A DNA stretch of 64,000 nucleotides from Stigmatella ashevillena (GTDB taxonomy: Bacteria > Myxococcota > Myxococcia > Myxococcales > Myxococcaceae). The stretch covers positions 4,334,425 through 4,398,424 of the forward strand of contig NZ_JAQNDM010000002.1 in assembly GCF_028368975.1 (NCBI RefSeq), read 5' to 3'. Below, piece after piece: positions 26,522-36,432 of the stretch. Within the stretch, counting starts at the first letter, position 1, and the number at the start of each line of letters is the position of its first letter. The notes under the pieces are model-generated. The model was not told the DNA's origin, ran no database searches, and saw only the letters and a list, made by a program, of their open reading frames with translations. Both the position numbers and the translations under genes were made by a program.

Positions 26522-27454
26522 ATGCGCTCTCTTCCCCCGATGCTCCTGGCCATCCTCCTGTGTGGCTGCTCCACGGTCAGCAGCCGCGCCTCCGCAGCAC
26601 ACGATACGCCCCCGCCGCACGTATTCGATGCATCGACGCCCTTGCAGGACCGTAACGGCCCCGCGCCCAAGGCGTTCTTCGAGATGCTGCAACTTCGCGA
26701 TGCGACCTCGCACACGCTGACGGACTCCGAGCGGCACAAGCTCGCCGCGGCGCTGGGCCACCTGACGCCGCTGCAGCGCCGTGTGCTGACCAGGCATCTG
26801 CGCTCGATCAGCTTCGTCGAGGGCATGCCGAACAATGCGCTCACGTATCCGGATGAGACGGACCGTTCGGAGAAGCGCTTCCACATCACCATCCGCGCCG
26901 GCGTGCTGAACGAGACGGTGTCCGAGCTCATCACCCGAAAGGAGCGCAGCTGCGCCGATGCAGCCGGGTCGTCGCTGGAACTGTCGATAGACGCCGGCCA
27001 CATGGATGCACTGGTCTACATCCTATTGCACGAGGCGACGCACATTGTGGACAACAGCCTTGGGTTCACCGCCGAGGTCGGCGCGAGGTATGCGCCGACC
27101 AAGCCGTTCACCGAGGGCATCTGGGAGGACCGCCTGCATGCCGTGGCCGCCTATCGCAGTGACATCCTGGATACGACTTGTTGGCGCGAGCGCGGAAAGA
27201 CGGTGCCCCTGGACAAGACCCCATCCGTCTACACCGCCCTCTCACAGACTCCCTTCGCGTCGCTCTACGGAAGCAACAACTGGCACGACGACATCGCCGA
27301 ACTGGTCGCCTGGTACACGCTGACGCAGGTGCTGCACCAGCCTTATCGGATCGAGCTACGCGATCAGGGCAATTTGGTCTACTCGTACGAACCCATGAAT
27401 TCACCGCTCGTCAGAAGCCGCTTCGTGTACTTGCAGCAGTTCTTCGCCGGTTGA
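26522..27454 (+). CDS. HEXXH metallopeptidase-like lipoprotein
   Basis: 310 residues from the ATG at 26522 (lipobox LLCGC, Cys16); the upstream start at 26486 spoils the signal. The core carries LLHEATHIVDNS, an HEXXH zinc motif (His170, Glu171, His174). A plausible third ligand is in the downstream helix, where NNWHDDIAELVAWYTLTQ is a conserved-looking block. Residues 60-165 are helical (LTPLQRRVLTRHLRSISFVE). The layout fits secreted zinc peptidases of unassigned family. The 5' end is divergent from, and close to, the damaged hydrolase gene. The substrate is unknown. Confidence 0.75.
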   Translation: MRSLPPMLLAILLCGCSTVSSRASAAHDTPPPHVFDASTPLQDRNGPAPKAFFEMLQLRDATSHTLTDSERHKLAAALGHLTPLQRRVLTRHLRSISFVEGMPNNALTYPDETDRSEKRFHITIRAGVLNETVSELITRKERSCADAAGSSLELSIDAGHMDALVYILLHEATHIVDNSLGFTAEVGARYAPTKPFTEGIWEDRLHAVAAYRSDILDTTCWRERGKTVPLDKTPSVYTALSQTPFASLYGSNNWHDDIAELVAWYTLTQVLHQPYRIELRDQGNLVYSYEPMNSPLVRSRFVYLQQFFAG

Positions 27455-27537
27455 CGCCAGGAAGGACTCTGAGAGCACCGATCCGTTTGAGATTGAGTAT
27501 CATGAGACCGGTATGCGCTTTGGCCGATGGCTCCAGC

Positions 27538-27720
27538 GGCTCCACATCACTCCCACGCTCTCCTTGCTGTACTGAGGAGGCGGGGCTGCTCTCGGAGGCC
27601 GCAGGCGCGGCCCTTGCCCCGGCTCCGGACCCGGCCATCGTCGTCGACAACACCGACTCCCGGTTCTCGGTGAACGATATCGATCGGTGGGCGCACGTCC
27701 CCTTCTCTCATACGACTTGG
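27538..27720 (+). pseudogene. fragment resembling a golvesin-type domain
   Basis: A plus frame reads ALAPAPDPAIVVDNTDSRFS and VNDIDRWAHVPFSHTTW. The IVVDNTDxxFSV block is like the start of golvesin/xanthan-lyase-like C-terminal domains found in secreted myxobacterial enzymes. It has no ribosome site and no downstream domain, so it is probably a leftover of a deleted gene. Confidence 0.35.
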
Positions 27721-27749
27721 TCGCTCCGGGAAGACGTGCCCCCGCCGCC

Positions 27750-27947
27750 TCAGACCTCGACGGGGCGCTCCCGGATGGGATCCGATACGAGGGGGGGAGT
27801 CCGCTCCAGCGCCTCTTGACGCTCCCACTCGGCCCGCATCGCCAAGTCCTTGGCCGTCTCTCGCGATGCGGCGCCAAAGAGGATGGTGATCAGCATGATG
27901 GCGAACAGAATGAGCGCGCTGAACACAACCAAACCCATGATGATCAT
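27750..27947 (-). CDS. small single-pass membrane protein
   Basis: 65 residues. The N-terminal about 28 residues form one transmembrane helix (IIMGLVVFSALILFAIMLIT) followed by a charged cytoplasmic tail with AKDLAMRAEWERQEALER, probably helical, and RERPVEV. No family recognised. Coding style is good and it is not overlapped by another gene. It lies 130 nt downstream of the receiver-kinase gene on the same strand and may be co-transcribed. Confidence 0.55.
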   Translation of the reverse strand: MIIMGLVVFSALILFAIMLITILFGAASRETAKDLAMRAEWERQEALERTPPLVSDPIRERPVEV

Positions 27948-28079
27948 GCCGTGACCTCGCTTCGAGAGGCGGGATCCCCGTGATCCCCCGTCCTCCCAAG
28001 CTGCTCATCCCCGAGCCCGACGGCGTCATCCCGCCCGAAGTCCCCTTGCCTGCTCAGGAGGCAGGGAGTCGTTCCGTTC

Positions 28080-29213
28080 TCAGGACACCGGGGCTACCGG
28101 GGCCCCTGACCGAGGCAGGGACATCCAGAAGCGGGTGCCCTCGGCGGCGGTGGACGTCACGCGCAGGGTGCCGCCGTGAGCGCGCACGATTTCGTGGGTG
28201 ATGTAGAGCCCCAGCCCCAGCCCCGTGCGCGCCTTGTTGTTCGCTCCCTCGGCCCCCCGGACGAAGGGATCGAAAACGTGCGGCAGCCGCTCCTCGGGAA
28301 TGGGCGTCCCCTGATTGCGGACTTCCACCCGGATGGCCTCCCCTTCGTCCCGGACCACCACCGCCACGGGGGTGTCCTCGGGGGAGTACTGCACCGCGTT
28401 GCCCACCAGGTTGGAGGCCGCCTGGGCGATGCTGTCCGCATCCCATTCCCCCCACCCATTGCCCGACAGGCTCAGCTCGAAGTTCCGCTGCGCGTGCGCC
28501 ACCTCCAGTTCCTCCACCACCTGCCGCAGCACGTCGTGCAGGTTCACCTGGGCCCGCGTCACCGGGTATCCGCCCCCCAGCCGCGCCCGGGTGAAGTCCA
28601 GCACGTCGTTGATCATCCGCGACATCCGGTCCGCGGAGATGGAGATGCGGTTGACCGCCTTGCGCTGCGGCTCGGCCAGCCCCCCGTAGCGCAAGAGCAG
28701 CCCCGCGTTGCCGGAGATGGCCTGCAACGGGTTGCGCAAATCATGGCCGAGGATGGCCAGGAACTGCTCGCGGAAGACCGCCGTCTGCCGCTGGGCCTCC
28801 TCCCGCTTGAGCCCCTCCTCCACCCGCTTGCGCTCGATGGCATAGCGCAGCGCCCGTACCAGCAACGGCCCCGTCACCTGCCCCTTCACCAGATAGTCCT
28901 GCGCCCCCTGGTGGACCGCCTGTACTGCCAGACGCTCGTCGTCCGTGCCGGTGAGCACCACCAGCGGCACCGTGGGGCCCGCCTGGAGCAGCCGCGAGAT
29001 GTTGCCCAGCCCGTGCCCATCCGGCAGGGACAGATCCAACAGCACCACATCGGGCGCCGACTCGGTGACACACCGCTCCGCCTGGGCCATCCGCTCCACG
29101 TGCTGCACCCGGAAGCGCTCGGCGGCCACCTCCTTGAGCTCCTCCTGGATGAGGCGCGCATCGCCGGCGTTGTCCTCCACCAGCAGCAGCCTCAGCGGAC
29201 GTTCTTCGGTCAT
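28080..29213 (-). CDS. receiver-histidine kinase hybrid
   Basis: 377 residues. Residues 8-125 are a CheY-like receiver (LLLVEDNAGDARLI; phospho-acceptor in DVVLLDLSLPDG; VVLTGTDDE; conserved Lys in YLVKGQ). Residues about 145-215 are HisKA with the H-box FLAILGHDLRNPLQAISG. Residues 245-370 are the HATPase with NLVGNAVQYSPED (N box), VFDPFVRGAEG (F box) and GLGLGLYITHEIVRAHGG (G box). No membrane segment or sensor domain, so a cytoplasmic kinase controlled through its own receiver. The start is 5 nt from the preceding gene's stop, so it is the third gene of the operon. Confidence 0.9.
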   Translation of the reverse strand: MTEERPLRLLLVEDNAGDARLIQEELKEVAAERFRVQHVERMAQAERCVTESAPDVVLLDLSLPDGHGLGNISRLLQAGPTVPLVVLTGTDDERLAVQAVHQGAQDYLVKGQVTGPLLVRALRYAIERKRVEEGLKREEAQRQTAVFREQFLAILGHDLRNPLQAISGNAGLLLRYGGLAEPQRKAVNRISISADRMSRMINDVLDFTRARLGGGYPVTRAQVNLHDVLRQVVEELEVAHAQRNFELSLSGNGWGEWDADSIAQAASNLVGNAVQYSPEDTPVAVVVRDEGEAIRVEVRNQGTPIPEERLPHVFDPFVRGAEGANNKARTGLGLGLYITHEIVRAHGGTLRVTSTAAEGTRFWMSLPRSGAPVAPVS

Positions 29214-29218
29214 GGCGC

Positions 29219-29668
29219 TCAGACCTTCGAGGGCAACCGCACCACCGACAACCAGAAATCATCAATGGACCGGACCACCAAGATGAACTGCTCCAGGTCC
29301 ACCGGCTTGTTGATGTAGCAGTTGGCGTGCAGGTCGTACGTGCGCAGGATGTCCTCCTCGGCCTTGGACGTGGTGAGCACCACCACCGGAATGCGCCGCA
29401 GCGAGGCGTCCTGCTTGATTTCCTCCAGCACCTCGCGCCCATCCTTTCGAGGAAGGTTCAGGTCCAGGAGGATGAGGTCCGGGCGCGATGCCTTCTCGTG
29501 AATGCCCTCCCGCCGCAGGAACGCCAGCGCCTCCACCCCGTCGCGGGCGACGGAGAGGTTGTTGCGCACCTTGCCCTCTTTGAGGGCCTCGATGGTCAGC
29601 CGCACATCGCCTGGGTTGTCTTCCACCAGGAGAATCTCAATGGGCCTGCCGAGATCTTCGCTCGTCAT
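29219..29668 (-). CDS. CheY-like single-domain response regulator
   Basis: 149 residues, one receiver domain of the type that partners phytochrome-like kinases: [40 protein letters not shown] (phospho-acceptor Asp), [15 protein letters not shown] and a conserved Lys in [13 protein letters not shown]. No output domain, so it passes phosphate to another protein. The start ATG overlaps the kinase stop (ATGA at 29665-29668), so the two are translationally coupled and are very likely cognate. Confidence 0.9.
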   Translation of the reverse strand: MTSEDLGRPIEILLVEDNPGDVRLTIEALKEGKVRNNLSVARDGVEALAFLRREGIHEKASRPDLILLDLNLPRKDGREVLEEIKQDASLRRIPVVVLTTSKAEEDILRTYDLHANCYINKPVDLEQFILVVRSIDDFWLSVVRLPSKV

Positions 29669-32262
29669 GAGGGGGAACCTTGGGAAGAGGGGGGGGCCGT
29701 AGGGAGGGTAAACCAGAAGGTGGAGCCCTCCCCAGGCCGCGACTCCACGCCGATGCGCCCTCCGTGACGCTCGACGATCTTCTTGCAAATGGCCAGTCCG
29801 ATGCCCGTGCCGGGGTACTCCTCCCGGCCATGCAGGCGCTGGAAGATGACGAAGATGCGCTCGAAATACTGTGGATCGATGCCCAGCCCGTTGTCCTTCA
29901 CCGTGAAGCGCCAGCCCTCGGCGCCTTGGAGCTCGGCCCGCACCACCACCCGGGGCGGCACCGGGCCGTGGAACTTCAGCGCGTTGCCCACCAGGTTCTG
30001 GAACAGCTGCACCAACTGCGACTCGTCCGCGAGCACCGTGGGCAGCGCGCCCGCCACCTCCACCGTGCCGCCCGTCTCCTGAAGCATGGCCCGGAGGTTC
30101 TCCTGCGCGCGCTCCAGCGGCTTGAGGGCCTCGCACGGCTTGAGATCCCTCCCCCGGGTGCCCACGCGCGAGTACGCCAGCAGATCCTGGATGAGCCGCT
30201 GCATCCGGTTCACCCCATCCACCGCGTAGCGGATGAACTCGTCCGCGTCCGCGTCCAGCTTGCCCCGGTAGCGCCGCCCCAGCAGCTGCGTATAGCTGGC
30301 CACCATGCGCAGCGGCTCCTGCAAGTCATGCGAGGCCACGTAGGCGAACTGCTGAAGTTCCTCGTTGGAGCGGGCCAGCTCCTGGACGTGCAGGCGCAGC
30401 GCCTCCTCCGCGCGGCGGCGCTCCACCCCCTGGGTGATGATCTCCGCCACCGCAGCCAGCACATCCACGATGTCCCGGCTGAACGGCTGGGTGCTGGCCA
30501 AGGCCAACACGCCGATGAGCTGCTCTCCCAGCACCAGGGGGTAGCCGGCGAAGGACACCTTCTCCTCGGGCAGGCTCAGCTCGGCGAGCTCCGGTCCGGG
30601 GGCATGCCGGACATCGTGCACCACCCAGGGCTTGCGCGACTGCGCGATGCGCCCGATGGGAGAGACGCCCAGCGGCAGGGGCCTGGGCTCCTCCTGCGCG
30701 GGCCCTTGCCCGGCGCTGACCCTCGCGTGCAGCAGCTGATCCTCGCGATCCAGCAGCCAGACCCGGGCCCGGGCGACCCCCAGGTGCCGGACCACCGCAT
30801 CGCAGGCGCCCTGGAGCACCTGCAACGAGGAGCCCGGCTGCGCGAGCGCGGCGCTGACGTCCGCGCGCAGCGCCTCATGGCGCCGGGCGCTCTGCTCGGA
30901 CTCCAGGCGCCGGGCGGCGCTCTCGGCTTCGCGCTGGGCCTCGAGATCGGTGTGCGTCCCAATCCACTCGCGGATGCCGCCATCCGCGTTCATCACGGGC
31001 ACCGCGCGCGCGAGCGTCGGGGTGTAGCGCCCATCCGGTCGGCGGATGAGGTACTCCACTTCATAAATGCGCCGCTGGGCCATGGACTCCCGCCACGCCA
31101 CCCCGATGCGCTCGCGATCCTCCAGGTGCACGGCATCCAGCCAGCCGCTGCCCCGCCACTGCTCGTACGTCTGGCCCGTGAGGGCACGCCAGGACGGAGA
31201 GTCCTCCAGCACGGTGCCATCCGGGGCCGTCACCCACACCGCCTGGGCGGTGGCGGTGATGAGCGAGCGGAAGCGTTGCTCGGCGTGGACTGCCTCCCCA
31301 TAGAACCGGGCATTGTCCACCGCCAGGGCCGCGCGAACGGCGAGCTGTCCCGCAAGGGACAGGTCCTCGAAGGTGAAGTGCCGACGGGACTCGGCGTTAA
31401 CGAGCACCATCGCCCCCAGCGTGCGGCCTCGGGCGGTGAGCGGCAACATCATGCCCGAGTGCGGCGCCAGCTCCCGCAGGAGGCGCAGGTGCTCGGCATC
31501 CTTCGCGCCGGCCACCAGGATCTCGTCCGTGATTTCCGGGGCGAACTCGGGCACTCCGGTGCGGACGACCTGGGCGAGGCCGCGCGCATCCTCCGGCTGG
31601 CTGGGGTATCGCCGCCGCATCTCCTGGGCGAAGCGCACCTTGTCCGGGTCCACGTGGGCCACGCTGACCTGGCGCAGGGTGCCATCGTCCTGGACAATCT
31701 CGATGGAGCACCAGTCGGCCAGGCGCGGCACCACCAACTGGGAGAGGGCCTCGAGGGTCACCTCCGGGTCCAGCGCGGAGGACAGCAGCGAGCTGGCCTC
31801 GGCCAGAAAGCGCATCGACTCCGTGGCGCGCTTCGGGTCGTCGATGTCCGTGCAGGTGCCAAACCACTGGAGGATGCGCCCAGCGCTATCCCGGACTGGA
31901 GAGGCCCGGCCCAGAAACCAGCGGTACACCCCATCGTGGCGGCGGCACCGGTACTCCGTCTCGAACGGCTCGCCCGTGCGCAGCGAGTGCTGCCAGCGCC
32001 GGAGCGCCTCCGGCAGGTCCTCCGGGTGAAAAGGGCCTTGCCAGCCCTCGCCATGGACCTGGCCCGGCGCCATGCCGGTGTAGTCGTACCAGCGCTGGTT
32101 GTAATAGTCGAAGGACCCATCCGGCCGTGTGGTCCACACCAGTTGGGGAATGGCCTCGGCAATCCGGCGGAAAGCGTCGCTCGCGGAGTCCTCACCGCGC
32201 AGTTCACCCGGTGGAAGGGAAGACGTGTCCGGCTCTGGCAAGCGCTGCTCGGTGGCTTTCAT
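29665..32262 (-). CDS. PAS/GAF sensor histidine kinase
   Basis: 865 residues from the ATG at 32262; the longer frame upstream is Arg/Gly-rich and non-coding. No membrane segment. Order of domains: PAS ([20 protein letters not shown] with PAC block [11 protein letters not shown], to about 155), GAF (about 165-320), second PAS ([20 protein letters not shown], 330-450), second GAF (about 470-615), HisKA with H-box [17 protein letters not shown], and HATPase ([43 protein letters not shown]). Typical of phytochrome-like or light/redox kinases, but I see no chromophore cysteine. Partner: the CheY-like regulator immediately downstream. Confidence 0.9.
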   Translation of the reverse strand: MKATEQRLPEPDTSSLPPGELRGEDSASDAFRRIAEAIPQLVWTTRPDGSFDYYNQRWYDYTGMAPGQVHGEGWQGPFHPEDLPEALRRWQHSLRTGEPFETEYRCRRHDGVYRWFLGRASPVRDSAGRILQWFGTCTDIDDPKRATESMRFLAEASSLLSSALDPEVTLEALSQLVVPRLADWCSIEIVQDDGTLRQVSVAHVDPDKVRFAQEMRRRYPSQPEDARGLAQVVRTGVPEFAPEITDEILVAGAKDAEHLRLLRELAPHSGMMLPLTARGRTLGAMVLVNAESRRHFTFEDLSLAGQLAVRAALAVDNARFYGEAVHAEQRFRSLITATAQAVWVTAPDGTVLEDSPSWRALTGQTYEQWRGSGWLDAVHLEDRERIGVAWRESMAQRRIYEVEYLIRRPDGRYTPTLARAVPVMNADGGIREWIGTHTDLEAQREAESAARRLESEQSARRHEALRADVSAALAQPGSSLQVLQGACDAVVRHLGVARARVWLLDREDQLLHARVSAGQGPAQEEPRPLPLGVSPIGRIAQSRKPWVVHDVRHAPGPELAELSLPEEKVSFAGYPLVLGEQLIGVLALASTQPFSRDIVDVLAAVAEIITQGVERRRAEEALRLHVQELARSNEELQQFAYVASHDLQEPLRMVASYTQLLGRRYRGKLDADADEFIRYAVDGVNRMQRLIQDLLAYSRVGTRGRDLKPCEALKPLERAQENLRAMLQETGGTVEVAGALPTVLADESQLVQLFQNLVGNALKFHGPVPPRVVVRAELQGAEGWRFTVKDNGLGIDPQYFERIFVIFQRLHGREEYPGTGIGLAICKKIVERHGGRIGVESRPGEGSTFWFTLPTAPPSSQGSPS

Positions 32263-32411
32263 GGGAGTGGCATGGACGCTAACAGTGTCGTCCAGGCCCT
32301 CCCTTTCTCCCAAGCATGACTTTTCCTCCAGGCGACAATCGTCCCCTGGTCTCAATGTCCCCTGGGGAAGGGGGCCAGCGGGCCCCTGGCACCCCTCCGC
32401 CCGGGCCCAGG

Positions 32412-33647
32412 TCAGGGCCTGTAGGCCACCCGGTAGATGACGCCGCCGGTGTCGTCCCCCAGCAGGAGGGAGCCGTCCGCCGCCTGGGTCACTCCGGCCA
32501 CCCGGCCAAAGTGGGCCCGCCCGCCGTCGAGCAGGAAGCCCGAGACGATGTCGCTGAACCCCACGGGCTGGCCGCCCTCGAAGTCGACGCGCACCAGCTT
32601 GTAGCCCGTGGCGGGCCTGCGGTTCCACGAGCCCCGCATGGCGACGAAGGCATCCCCCTGGTACCCGGCGGGGAACTGGGTGCCCGTATAGAAGACCATG
32701 CCGATGGGAGCGCTGTGCGCCTGATAGTCCAGCACCGAGGGCTCGGACATCGCGGCGTACTGCTGCTTGGTCATGTTCTTCGGCTTGTCGATGACGGGAT
32801 CCTCCTGCCGAGTCCCATAGGCGTAGGGCCAGCCGTAGTCCTTGCCCGGCAGCAGCTTGTTGAGCTCCTCGGGGGGAATGTCGTCCCCCCGGTGGTCACT
32901 GCCATGGTCGAAGCCCCACATCTCACCGGTCTGCGGCTGCCAGCCGAAGCCGATGGTGTTGCGCAGTCCCCGGGCGAAAATCTCTCGGCCCGAGCCATCC
33001 AGGTTCACCCGCAGCATCGTGGCGTGCTCCTGGTTCGTCTCGGCGCACGCGTTGCAACTGCTTCCCACCGAGAGGTAGAGCTTGCGGTCCGGCCCCACCG
33101 CCAGCGTGCGGTTGGGGTGCTGGCCTCCATCCGGCAGCCGGTCGACGAAGAGCTGGTGGGGGCCCCAGGTGCCGTCGGCCAGGAGCTCGGCGGAGAATAC
33201 CTGGGTGGGGGTGGCCACGTAGGCCTTGCCCTCGTGCAGGGTGAGGCCATGCACGTTCTCCAGGCCGGAGAGCACCACACGCGGTGCCTCGGCGCGCCCA
33301 TCGCCATCGGTGTCCCGCAGCAGGACGACATCCCCCTTCTTGGGCCGCGTGACATAGACGGAGCCATCCGGAGCAACGGCCATCATGCGCGGATCGCCCA
33401 GGTCCTGGGCGAAGACGGACACCTGGAAGCCGTGCGCCACCGTCAACCGTTGAATCAGCTCGGGGGTGAAGGCGAGCAGCTCCGGCCTCAGGGTATTGCT
33501 GATGGCGGTGTCCTCCTGGGGATTGCCCTGCGCGGGCACCTCCGTCTTCGGAGGAAGGATCTGACCGGAGTCGGAATCCGAGGTACAGGCGGCCAGGGAC
33601 GCGGCGGCCAGCAGCGCACGCCCAGAGCGGAAAGAGACAGCCCTCAT
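32412..33647 (-). CDS. sugar-dehydrogenase-like propeller lipoprotein
   Basis: 411 residues from the ATG at 33647, which gives a lipoprotein signal (SLAAC, Cys21); the upstream frame does not. Glucose/sorbosone-dehydrogenase-type propeller: [127 protein letters not shown] and [18 protein letters not shown]. Paralogous to 8535-9926, from which it differs by lacking the SDAGT linker. A periplasmic, membrane-anchored sugar oxidase is likely; the cofactor is not shown. Confidence 0.9.
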   Translation of the reverse strand: MRAVSFRSGRALLAAASLAACTSDSDSGQILPPKTEVPAQGNPQEDTAISNTLRPELLAFTPELIQRLTVAHGFQVSVFAQDLGDPRMMAVAPDGSVYVTRPKKGDVVLLRDTDGDGRAEAPRVVLSGLENVHGLTLHEGKAYVATPTQVFSAELLADGTWGPHQLFVDRLPDGGQHPNRTLAVGPDRKLYLSVGSSCNACAETNQEHATMLRVNLDGSGREIFARGLRNTIGFGWQPQTGEMWGFDHGSDHRGDDIPPEELNKLLPGKDYGWPYAYGTRQEDPVIDKPKNMTKQQYAAMSEPSVLDYQAHSAPIGMVFYTGTQFPAGYQGDAFVAMRGSWNRRPATGYKLVRVDFEGGQPVGFSDIVSGFLLDGGRAHFGRVAGVTQAADGSLLLGDDTGGVIYRVAYRP

Positions 33648-33789
33648 CGAAGAACTCCCTGAACAGCGGGTGAGGCGCCCCTCATGTCTTCTCGTGGCGT
33701 CCAGGGCCACTTCCGTCCCAAGATGTCATGTGGTGGAGAACACTCCGGCTCTGGCTGGTAGCAGTCCGGTGAACACTTAGAATGGCACC

Positions 33790-35592
33790 ATGACCGTTAG
33801 CGCCAACCCGCTCCTGTCCGATCGCGATGTCGACTTCCAGCTCTACGAAGTGCTCGATGCGCCGAGCCTGTGCGCCCTGCCCGCCTTCTCCGAGCACTCG
33901 CGCGAGACGTTCGAGTTGGTGCTCGGCAATGTGCGCCGCTTCTCCCGGGAGGTGCTCTTTCCCACCTACCGGATGATGGATGCCGAGCCCCCCGTGTTCC
34001 GGGATGGCCGGGTCCACGCTCACCCGCTCATGCGCAAGCTCTATCCCCAGATGGTGGATCTGGGGCTCCTGACGGCCTCGCGCCCTCCGGAGGTGGGAGG
34101 GCAGCAGCTTCCCCTCACGCTCTACTCCATGGCCTCGGCGTACCTCATGGCGGCCAACCTCAGCGCCTACGCCTACGTGGGGCTCAGCATCGGCGCGGCA
34201 CACCTGATTGAAGCCTTTGGCACCCCCTGGCTGCGCGAGCAGTTCATGGCCCCCCTGTACCGGGGCGAGTGGACGGGCACCATGGCCCTCACCGAGCCTC
34301 AGGCGGGCAGCAGCCTCGGGGACGTGAAGGCGCGCGCCGTCCCGGCCGAGGATGGCTCCTACCGCATCTCGGGCTCGAAGATCTTCATCAGCGGTGGAGA
34401 CCAGGACTTCACCGAGAACGTGGTGCACCTGACGCTGGCGCGCATCGAGGGGGCTCCGCCGGGCACGCGGGGCATCTCCCTGTTCGCCGTCCCCGCCCGC
34501 CGTCCCGAGGGGGACCGGCTGGTGGACAACGACGTGCGGGTGGCCGGCGTCATCCACAAGATTGGCTGGCGCGGCATGCCCAGCCTCGCCCTCAATTATG
34601 GCGAGGAGGGCGACTGCCGCGGCTGGCTGGTGGGCCAGGAGCACCGGGGCCTCGGCTACATGTTCCAGATGATGAACGAGGCGCGCATCATGGTGGGCCT
34701 CAACGGCGTGTCGACCGCCTCCGTGGCCTACCACGAGGCGCTCGCATACGCGCGGAGCCGCCCGCAGGGGCGCGCTGCCGGGACCAAGGATGTCCAGCAA
34801 CCGCAGACCCCCATTATCGAGCACGCCGATGTGCGGCGGATGCTGCTGCGCCAGAAAGCCATCGTGGAGGGAGGCCTGTCCCTGCTGGCCGCCACCTCCC
34901 TCCAGGCGGATCTCGCGGAGCACTCGCCGGACGAGGAGACGCGCAAGCGGGCCGGGCTGTTGTTGGATCTCCTCACCCCGGTGGCCAAGACGTTCCCAGC
35001 CGAGAAGGGCTTCGAGGCCAACGTCCTCGCGCTCCAGGTCCATGGCGGCTACGGCTACTCGAGCGAGTACCTGCCCGAGGCCTGGCTGAGGGACCAGAAG
35101 CTCAACAGCATCCACGAAGGCACCACCGGCATCCAAGGCCTGGACCTGCTGGGGCGCAAGGTGGTGGCGGGCGGGGGCGCGGCGCTCCAGGCTTTCTCGG
35201 AGGAGGTGCTCGCCACCGTGGCGCGTGCGCGTCGGGCGGGCGTCCAGGGGCCGTGGTGCGCGGCGATGGAGGCCTCGCTGGAGGCAGTGCTGGAGCTGAC
35301 GATGAGCCTGGGGGAGATGGGGATGGCGGGCGAGGTGGAGCAGATGCTCCGCCACAGCGCGGACTACATGGAGCTGTTCTCCATCCTGGCGGTGGCCTGG
35401 CGCTGGCTGGCGCAGGCGGCGGCGGCCCGCGAGGGGCTCTCGAAGGGCGGCGAAAGCCAGGAATTCTATGAAGGCAAGCTGCGCGCGGCGCAGTACTGGT
35501 TTGCCGCGGAGGTTCCCCGGGTCAAACCCCTGGTGAAGTTGTGCCGTTCGGGAGAGGACTCCTACACGGGCATGCGGCCCGAGTGGTTCTAG
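33790..35592 (+). CDS. acyl-CoA dehydrogenase
   Basis: 600 residues, the long acyl-CoA dehydrogenase class with an extra C-terminal domain. FAD-dependent alpha,beta-oxidation of acyl-CoA thioesters is the family role. Visible: [20 protein letters not shown] (FAD/substrate segment), [75 protein letters not shown] and [18 protein letters not shown] with the likely catalytic Glu in HEGTTG. The last about 130 residues are helical. It leads a cluster with 35620 and 36433. Cytoplasmic. Confidence 0.93.
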   Translation: MTVSANPLLSDRDVDFQLYEVLDAPSLCALPAFSEHSRETFELVLGNVRRFSREVLFPTYRMMDAEPPVFRDGRVHAHPLMRKLYPQMVDLGLLTASRPPEVGGQQLPLTLYSMASAYLMAANLSAYAYVGLSIGAAHLIEAFGTPWLREQFMAPLYRGEWTGTMALTEPQAGSSLGDVKARAVPAEDGSYRISGSKIFISGGDQDFTENVVHLTLARIEGAPPGTRGISLFAVPARRPEGDRLVDNDVRVAGVIHKIGWRGMPSLALNYGEEGDCRGWLVGQEHRGLGYMFQMMNEARIMVGLNGVSTASVAYHEALAYARSRPQGRAAGTKDVQQPQTPIIEHADVRRMLLRQKAIVEGGLSLLAATSLQADLAEHSPDEETRKRAGLLLDLLTPVAKTFPAEKGFEANVLALQVHGGYGYSSEYLPEAWLRDQKLNSIHEGTTGIQGLDLLGRKVVAGGGAALQAFSEEVLATVARARRAGVQGPWCAAMEASLEAVLELTMSLGEMGMAGEVEQMLRHSADYMELFSILAVAWRWLAQAAAAREGLSKGGESQEFYEGKLRAAQYWFAAEVPRVKPLVKLCRSGEDSYTGMRPEWF

Positions 35593-35619
35593 GAGGGCAG
35601 CCCGTATAGAAGAAGAGGC

Positions 35620-36429
35620 GTGTCCGTCTCGTTCCACCTCTGCCAGCCTGGAAAGGGCGCCTCGTGCGGCGCCTGCTGCGGCCTGTACAACTTCCGCGAC
35701 CACTCGCGCGCGGCCCTGACCGAGCGGTTGGCGGAGCAAACCACCCGGCTGCGCGACGTTCCCAAGGAGCCCGCCGCGTGGCACGGCGCGGCCCGGGAGC
35801 TCGTCGAGTCCCGGCGCGAGGCCCCCCTGTTCCCCGCCGTGCGCGTATGCCCCCTGCTGGGGTTTCTGGACGAGGCCCAGCAGCAAGTGGGCTGCCTGGG
35901 ACATCCCAAGGCGACGGGCGGGGTGGACTTGCGCAGCTGCGGCGTCTACCGGTCCTCCATCTGCGAGACGTTCACCTGCCCGTCTTTCAGCTGGCTCACC
36001 GATGAGCAGGCGCGGCTCGTCCTGGCGGCGTGTCCGGACTGGTACCTCTACGGCCTCGTCATCACCGATGTGGAGTTCGTGCGCGGCTGCCTGCGCCTCA
36101 TCGAACGGGAACTCGGGGGCCCGGCGAAACCCGAGAAGGTGCTCGCCCGGCCCGCGGCGCTCGCGGCCATGCGGCGCCTCTTCGCCCTGAAGGAAACGGC
36201 GCCGGGGCGCGACGTGCACGCGCCCATCTTCGGCCGCTTCACGCCGGACACAGAGGGCGAGCCCACCTCCCGCACGCTCAACTACGCCCGCCTGGGCGTC
36301 CGGGCCTCCCCCGAGGACGATGTGGTGCTGTGCCTCGGCTACATTCCGGGAGACGCCCAGTCGCTCACCGCGGCGCGGGAGCGCGTGCGGCACCACATCC
36401 GGGCCGTCTCACGCGCGTTGATGGACTGA
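35620..36429 (+). CDS. YkgJ-type cysteine-cluster protein
   Basis: 269 residues from a GTG preceded by AGAAGAGG. Begins with SCGACCGLYNF, then VRVCPLLGFLD, VGCLGHPKA and SCGVYRSSICETFTCPSF, the cysteine pattern of the YkgJ-like zinc or iron-sulfur binding family. The second half has no cysteines and is alpha/beta. The start lies 27 nt after the dehydrogenase stop, and only 3 nt separate it from the next gene, so the three genes are probably one operon. The biochemical role of the family is unknown. Confidence 0.8.
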   Translation: MSVSFHLCQPGKGASCGACCGLYNFRDHSRAALTERLAEQTTRLRDVPKEPAAWHGAARELVESRREAPLFPAVRVCPLLGFLDEAQQQVGCLGHPKATGGVDLRSCGVYRSSICETFTCPSFSWLTDEQARLVLAACPDWYLYGLVITDVEFVRGCLRLIERELGGPAKPEKVLARPAALAAMRRLFALKETAPGRDVHAPIFGRFTPDTEGEPTSRTLNYARLGVRASPEDDVVLCLGYIPGDAQSLTAARERVRHHIRAVSRALMD

Positions 36430-36432
36430 CGC

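Noticed and set aside
29680-32319. 879-codon open frame antisense to the PAS/GAF kinase
   Set aside because: The minus-strand kinase has all HisKA and HATPase motifs. The plus frame is its shadow.
33682-36396. 904-codon open frame antisense to the acyl-CoA dehydrogenase and cysteine-cluster genes
   Set aside because: Composition and position show a shadow of two well-supported genes.
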